DNA of 9,744 nucleotides from contig JANPII010000034.1 of the NCBI GenBank assembly GCA_031424915.1, positions 1 to 9,744 on the forward strand, given 5' to 3'. Below, piece by piece: positions 6,810 to 9,744 of this stretch; the stretch's first letter is position 1, and each line of letters begins with the position of its first letter. Under the pieces are notes generated by a model. It did not search any database. It saw nothing but the letters and a program-made list of their open reading frames with translations, and was not told the DNA's origin. Source of the DNA: JANPII01 sp031424915 (GTDB lineage: Bacteria > Pseudomonadota > Alphaproteobacteria > Rickettsiales > Midichloriaceae). A program made the translations under genes and the position numbers.

Positions 6810-6941
6810 GATTTCAGCAAAGTGTTTATGAGGCGCAGTTTACGCGTGGCATACGTAAATAAGCGCGCCCCGCAAGCCCCCCCCCCAAAGGGGCGCGCTG
6901 CAAGGCCCAAGGCTTTGCGTACAACACTTTGCAGCTAAATC
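6810..6941. repeat. nested inverted-repeat element with cloverleaf-like folding
   Basis: The outer arms GATTT..GCAAAGTGTT (6810-6826) and AACACTTTGC..AAATC (6923-6941) are inverted copies, with a 10-bp perfect core. Inside lie three separate hairpins in a row: TTTACG/CGTAAA (6839-6844 with 6854-6859), a perfect 10-bp AGCGCGCCCC/GGGGCGCGCT (6862-6871 with 6890-6899) whose loop holds ten consecutive C's (6877-6886), and GCAAGGCC/GGCTTTGC (6900-6907 with 6911-6918, one G.U pair, loop of three). The 8-bp direct repeat AGTAGTGT occurs just outside at 6800-6807 and 6953-6960. No transposase is encoded, so this fits a MITE-like or palindromic repeat unit; a structured RNA cannot be excluded. Confidence 0.65.
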
Positions 6942-7093
6942 AAAATTGGCAGAGTAGTGTGCCCTTCCCCTTAAGTTGACACCATTGTATGAACGCTTAC
7001 TCTTCAACAGCATTGTTACCAACACTAAAAAAAGTACGCCTGGGGAGTCTAGACGGGTACCTTTGACTATCAGATAGCCTTGGCCCTCTCCTT

Positions 7094-7114
7094 AAAAAAC
7101 TTTGGTGGCCAAAG
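7094..7114 (-). terminator. rho-independent terminator of the 7147-7734 gene
   Basis: Read on the minus strand, CTTTGG-cca-CCAAAG (7114-7100) forms a perfect 6-bp hairpin with a three-base loop, followed at once by six T's (7099-7094). It begins 32 bases after the stop codon of the minus-strand gene ending at 7147. Orientation, position and T-run all fit; the stem is only moderately stable. Confidence 0.7.
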
Positions 7115-7146
7115 GCTGGCAGATCAAGCTTGGCTGATATGTGAAC

Positions 7147-7734
7147 TCACTCACGTGATGCACATTGGGCGACACCTAACCGAGCAACGCAACCTAGGCA
7201 TGTTAATATAATCCCTATGCTCAGAGTTATGATAAAAGTCGGAGACTCCGCTTTCTCACCCCAAGTTGTACAATTTCTTTCCGTGCTTGAATCGTACGTG
7301 TTTACAATCGCTCTTCTGGGATCCCAAGGACTGCTTTGGTAATTGAAATTTGAAGTATCATCAGGAGGACATAAACCAGAGAGACCAGTTCCAGCAAATA
7401 CCACTAAGGCAATTACTCCAATACATATACTGGCGCCTGCCACAGTTATTATACCTGTACGCAGCTTTGAATTCACTGCGCATTGCCTTTGTCGCACGAC
7501 AACTGTAGAATCATTACTGATATATAGACTAGTATCTTCTATATCAGTGTTAAGTAACTCTACCGCTTCATTGTTCTGCTGTGGCTCTAAAGAGGGATAT
7601 ATTCTTACGGTATTGAGCCTAGTATCTTCTATAGTTGCTATATTAGGTAGCTCTATAGCTTGCTGTAGATCCAGTAAAGAATCCGCTCCTGGGGCATATA
7701 TATCGTATAAGCGTGGTGTATAACGTTGTTGCAT
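7147..7734 (-). CDS. two-helix membrane protein with internal 30-residue repeat, unknown
   Basis: 195 residues, family not recognised. A polar N-terminal part (1-90) contains two related units: 'AIELPNIATIEDTRL' and 'AVELLNTDIEDTSL', with IEDT at residues 35-38 and 65-68, exactly 30 apart. The DNA shows the same duplication: CTAGTATCTTCTATA occurs at 7529-7543 and 7619-7633 (90 bases apart), with weaker likeness for ~30 bases beyond. A basic stretch (81-92) precedes a first transmembrane helix (about 94-114); a polar loop with Cys residues follows, then a second helix (about 167-185). No signal peptide. A perfect -35 TTGACA upstream and a terminator downstream show it is a single-gene transcription unit. 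The ribosome site is weak (AGG eight bases before ATG). Confidence 0.7.
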   Translation of the reverse strand: MQQRYTPRLYDIYAPGADSLLDLQQAIELPNIATIEDTRLNTVRIYPSLEPQQNNEAVELLNTDIEDTSLYISNDSTVVVRQRQCAVNSKLRTGIITVAGASICIGVIALVVFAGTGLSGLCPPDDTSNFNYQSSPWDPRRAIVNTYDSSTERNCTTWGEKAESPTFIITLSIGIILTCLGCVARLGVAQCASRE

Positions 7735-7792
7735 TTTGGGACCTATAAAAATTATGATAAAATTAGTGCGGCAGCTTACTGCCTGATATTTA

Positions 7793-7819
7793 TATTATGT
7801 ACGCTTTAAAAGCTGTCAA
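7793..7819 (-). promoter_or_regulatory. sigma70-type promoter of the two-helix membrane protein gene
   Basis: On the minus strand a perfect TTGACA (7819-7814) is followed after 16 bases by TAATAT; ATATAA two bases later is an alternative -10. Start of transcription would lie some 45-50 bases before the ATG at 7734. The spacer contains the near-palindrome GCTTTTAAAGC. The rest of the 238-base gap to the Fic gene (7735-7972) is AT-rich; I see no gene and no clear terminator for the Fic gene in it. Confidence 0.5.
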
Positions 7820-7972
7820 TATATTTTTTATTATGAGTATATGCCAAAATTTTATTAGTCTTATTCTAAGAAGCTTTAAATAGCTCACTTTAGTGTGCCT
7901 AGTTTCTTCACTCAATTGGCCGCTAAATATTTTATTTTATATCTTAGAGAAAAGAGCTTACCAAACATATTC

Positions 7973-9064
7973 TTAACTAAGCTTGATACAACTTAATACA
8001 TAACGAGTTGCTTTCCCTTGTCCTAGCCGTTGTATATGCTTTAAATCAAGCAGCTTTTTTATAATTGATTCCACTGTTCTTTCGGGAAACCCTAGAGCTT
8101 CTGTCGCATCCTTGCGACTAAATTCATGGCCATGACTATTGATCCATTGCCATAGTGCCAACTGCTTCTCAGAAAGCAAATATTCTATATTATCCCCTTC
8201 AATAATTTTGAGGGCTTGGTTGCTTTGAGCTCTAATCACATCTAAGAAAAATAAGAGCCAAGGAGAAATGTCTTCTACATCTGTTTTCCAGCTGTTTTGG
8301 GTTTGATTAAGAGCACGATAATAATCCAGCTTGTGCGCCTCTATAATACTCTCATGCGAAACAATAGAGGTAAAAAGATAACCATGATGCATCATCATTA
8401 AATTAGTTAGCAACCTACTAGTTCTGCCATTGCCATCTTGAAATGGGTGTATGGCAAGATACTCAAAGATAAAATTAGCCATCAAAATTAGTGGATGCTT
8501 TGCTTTAGTACTTACTGCCCAATTGTACCATTCCACCAGCTCCTGCATCTCTTTTTTAACTAGATAAGGCGGGGTAGGATTAAAAATAACACCAACAATA
8601 TTGCCGCTCTGATCTTTGGCTTCTACCCTATTGGAACCAAATTTATACTGCCCTCTGTGCCCTACGTCTTTGTCACTATGAATCAACATATCCTGATGGA
8701 GAGTGAGGATTGTTGATTCACTAACAGATATATCATTATAGTTATTAAAGATTACTTCAAGGCTTTGTAGGTACCCTGCTATCTCTTGTTCATCACGTGT
8801 CTTAAACTTTTTGATATGCAAATTTTTATATAGATTCTCTACCTCTTGGTCGCTTAGGCGGTTACCTTCAATACGATTTGAAGAGCCGGTGGAAGTTACA
8901 ATCACCGAACGTGTTAGCCGCTTTAGCGTCTGTGGCAGTAGCTTTCCTGATATCTGCCAGCTGTTTTTAACTCCATCAATCTCCGCAAGAGTACTATATA
9001 TTTCCTCTACTATAGAAGGGTTTAAACTAAGTCGCTTATGGATGCGGAAATCTTGCCAGTTCAC
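7973..9064 (-). CDS. Fic-family protein (probable AMP transferase), class II
   Basis: 363 residues, full length for the Fic_N + Fic + winged-helix type. The catalytic loop HPFQDGNGRTSR (206-217) is complete, with base H206, metal ligand D210 and the G-N-G-R anion pocket. The inhibitory motif S62-N-R-I-E66-G67 ([S/T]xxxE[G/N]) lies N-terminal to the Fic core, which makes it class II; E66 normally blocks ATP until relieved. The last ~75 residues (SEKQLALWQWINSHG.. to RYVLS) look like a winged helix-turn-helix that could bind DNA. Fic enzymes of this class usually transfer AMP to protein side chains; the target here is unknown. The start is GTG 9064, because a TGA stop lies two codons upstream. 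Three tandem repeats lie across the promoter. Confidence 0.93.
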   Translation of the reverse strand: MNWQDFRIHKRLSLNPSIVEEIYSTLAEIDGVKNSWQISGKLLPQTLKRLTRSVIVTSTGSSNRIEGNRLSDQEVENLYKNLHIKKFKTRDEQEIAGYLQSLEVIFNNYNDISVSESTILTLHQDMLIHSDKDVGHRGQYKFGSNRVEAKDQSGNIVGVIFNPTPPYLVKKEMQELVEWYNWAVSTKAKHPLILMANFIFEYLAIHPFQDGNGRTSRLLTNLMMMHHGYLFTSIVSHESIIEAHKLDYYRALNQTQNSWKTDVEDISPWLLFFLDVIRAQSNQALKIIEGDNIEYLLSEKQLALWQWINSHGHEFSRKDATEALGFPERTVESIIKKLLDLKHIQRLGQGKATRYVLSCIKLS

Positions 9065-9072
9065 TTTTCATT

Positions 9073-9113
9073 CTCACATTAGTATTATGTGAGATTATGT
9101 GAGATTATGTGAG
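9073..9113. repeat. three tandem 10-bp repeats plus inverted half-site before the Fic gene
   Basis: ATTATGTGAG occurs three times without a break or mismatch (9084-9093, 9094-9103, 9104-9113). An inverted copy of its core, CTCACAT (9073-9079), faces ATGTGAG of the first unit across seven bases. The ten-base period is close to one helical turn, so a protein could bind the same face at each unit. The repeats cover the predicted -10 region of the Fic gene, and a perfect palindrome AAAGCGCTTT (9120-9129) lies just beyond, overlapping the -35. This has the look of an operator. Confidence 0.75.
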
Positions 9114-9122
9114 CAAAGTAAA
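9094..9122 (-). promoter_or_regulatory. predicted promoter of the Fic gene
   Basis: On the minus strand, TTTACT (9122-9117) and CATAAT (9099-9094) stand 17 bases apart, 30 bases before the GTG start. The -10 hexamer lies inside the tandem repeats, and each repeat contributes another CATAAT, so the exact start is uncertain. Confidence 0.45.
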
Positions 9123-9160
9123 GCGCTTTCTCTTGACGTAGTAGCGGAACTCAGCGTAAA

Positions 9161-9744
9161 CTAGCTATGCGTCATATTTATGCCAGTATTGATAAAGGAG
9201 TTGACCAATAAACTTACTAGCACCTGCTCTACTATAATCACCGGTAGTATAGCAGAAGTTAAATTAGGCATAAACATATTTAGAGCCAGCATACTTGCAC
9301 CACTACATACTGCAACCGCAGCTTGAGGTGCTATTACAGAGAACATACTTCCTGTTTCTTGAGCATCCTTTTGCTTAAAGAAATACTGAGCACCACCAGA
9401 GGCAAGACCAACAGCCAGGCTACTCCAGAAGACAACCAAGGCCATATTGACGTTAGATGTGGCAATGATTGCAAAATATTGAGGCAACACATGTATACTA
9501 GCTTGACACACCCCAGCTACACCCAAACCAGCAACAAACTGTATGCTGGTATCTCGTAGGGAATTTTTGTCGCATGAATAGAATGTACTACTAGCGAGTA
9601 ACAAAGCCGCACCAGAAATAAATAGCGTATCAACCAAGCCAAAGCCAGGCATAAACTGAATCATCATATGTGGCGACAACTGGGGAGTAAATGCCAGACC
9701 TGCAGCTAACAACGCCCCTACTCCCAATAAGCTGGTAGTAGCCA
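9161..9744 (-). CDS. multi-pass membrane protein, unknown (5' end outside window)
   Basis: Partial gene: the reading frame stays open to the window edge (…ATTSLLGVGALLAAGL), so the true start lies upstream and the TTG near 9727 need not be used. About 194 residues are visible, strongly hydrophobic with five or six helices, for example 'GVGALLAAGLAF', 'LVDTLFISGAALLLASS', 'FVAGLGVAGVCQASIHVL', 'ALVVFWSSLAVGLASG', 'AAVAVCSGASMLALNMF' and 'AILPVIIVEQVLVSLLV'. Helices are rich in Gly, Ala and Ser. A charged loop (KQKDAQE) sits about two thirds along. I recognise no family. The Fic gene lies downstream on the same strand, 97 bases on, but has its own predicted promoter. Confidence 0.75.
   Translation of the reverse strand, partial: ATTSLLGVGALLAAGLAFTPQLSPHMMIQFMPGFGLVDTLFISGAALLLASSTFYSCDKNSLRDTSIQFVAGLGVAGVCQASIHVLPQYFAIIATSNVNMALVVFWSSLAVGLASGGAQYFFKQKDAQETGSMFSVIAPQAAVAVCSGASMLALNMFMPNLTSAILPVIIVEQVLVSLLVNSFINTGINMTHS

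Larger units (their letters stand above)
6648..7146. other. gene-poor structured region
   Basis: About 500 bases between the pyrophosphohydrolase gene and the end of the next minus-strand gene hold no convincing protein gene. Besides the orphan start site, the two palindromic elements and the terminator listed separately, there is a consensus-like -35 TTGACA at 6976-6981 (plus) with only a weak TACTCT 16 bases on, an odd palindrome CTATCaGATAG (7067-7077), and an inverted repeat AGCCTTGGCC (7076-7085) with GGCCAAAGGCT (7107-7117, one bulged A) that overlaps the terminator. The minus-strand open frames across it translate repeat DNA and do not look like proteins. Confidence 0.6.

Noticed and set aside
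6976..7003. TTGACA-N16-TACTCT on the plus strand, possible promoter of a non-coding RNA
   Set aside because: The -10 box is weak and no plus-strand terminator or gene follows; mentioned only within the region description.
6602..7025. Minus-strand open frames of 61-102 codons across the repeat region
   Set aside because: They translate the palindromes and C-tract, lack a ribosome site and overlap the pyrophosphohydrolase gene; composition is not protein-like.
7037..7048. CGCCTGGGGAGT, identical to a short stretch of 16S rRNA
   Set aside because: Only about 12 bases match; the flanks do not continue as rRNA, so it is most likely chance.
8811..9092. 93-codon plus-strand frame opposite the Fic gene
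   Set aside because: Shadow of the Fic coding sequence with no ribosome site; the Fic frame is conserved throughout.
1..9744. CRISPR array, tRNA, toxin-antitoxin pair, phage or transposase genes
   Set aside because: No regularly spaced repeats with spacers, no T-loop-like tRNA signature, no integrase or transposase motifs. The Fic gene has no small antitoxin partner, since its inhibitory motif is built in.

Overview
The window looks like part of the chromosome of a low-GC alphaproteobacterium, most likely a host-associated, Rickettsiales-like one. This is inferred from gene content, not from a marker gene. The clues are an NDUFA12-type complex I subunit next to mlaD and a DUF2155 gene (an alphaproteobacterial arrangement), a BioY biotin-uptake protein that suggests biotin scavenging, AT-rich spacers, a Fic protein, and GC-rich palindromic repeats sitting in a degraded intergenic stretch.

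Layout. Positions 1-1319 (minus) hold a tight operon read right to left: NDUFA12-like protein, MlaD, then a DUF2155 protein cut by the window edge. Both junctions are ATGA overlaps, and a good sigma70-type promoter lies upstream. Positions 1447-2405 (minus) hold bioY and a cysteine-rich DUF1284 gene joined by a TAATG overlap. Positions 2719-4134 (plus) encode a membrane-anchored M23 endopeptidase with an intact zinc site. Two small related membrane proteins (4131-4762, minus) run convergently into it. Divergent from these, on the plus strand, are acpS (4912-5283), a lipoprotein with a degenerate LytM/M23 domain (5339-6205), and a COG4997/MazG-like pyrophosphohydrolase (6240-6647).

Positions 6648-7146 carry no convincing gene. 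They hold an orphan perfect Shine-Dalgarno site with a 9-residue ORF, a REP-like hairpin, a larger nested inverted-repeat element containing a C10 tract, and a minus-strand terminator. The terminator serves an unrecognised two-helix membrane protein (7147-7734, minus) with an internal 30-residue repeat. A complete Fic protein with a class II inhibitory motif (7973-9064, minus) has three perfect 10-bp tandem repeats over its predicted promoter. The window ends inside an unrecognised multi-pass membrane protein (9161-9744, minus).

Together the recognisable genes serve the cell envelope (lipid trafficking, cell-wall cleavage and its likely control), respiration, cofactor supply and nucleotide clean-up. 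No CRISPR array, tRNA, rRNA, integrase or transposase gene was seen. The most unusual parts are the structured repeat region at 6676-6941 and the operator-like repeats in front of the Fic gene.
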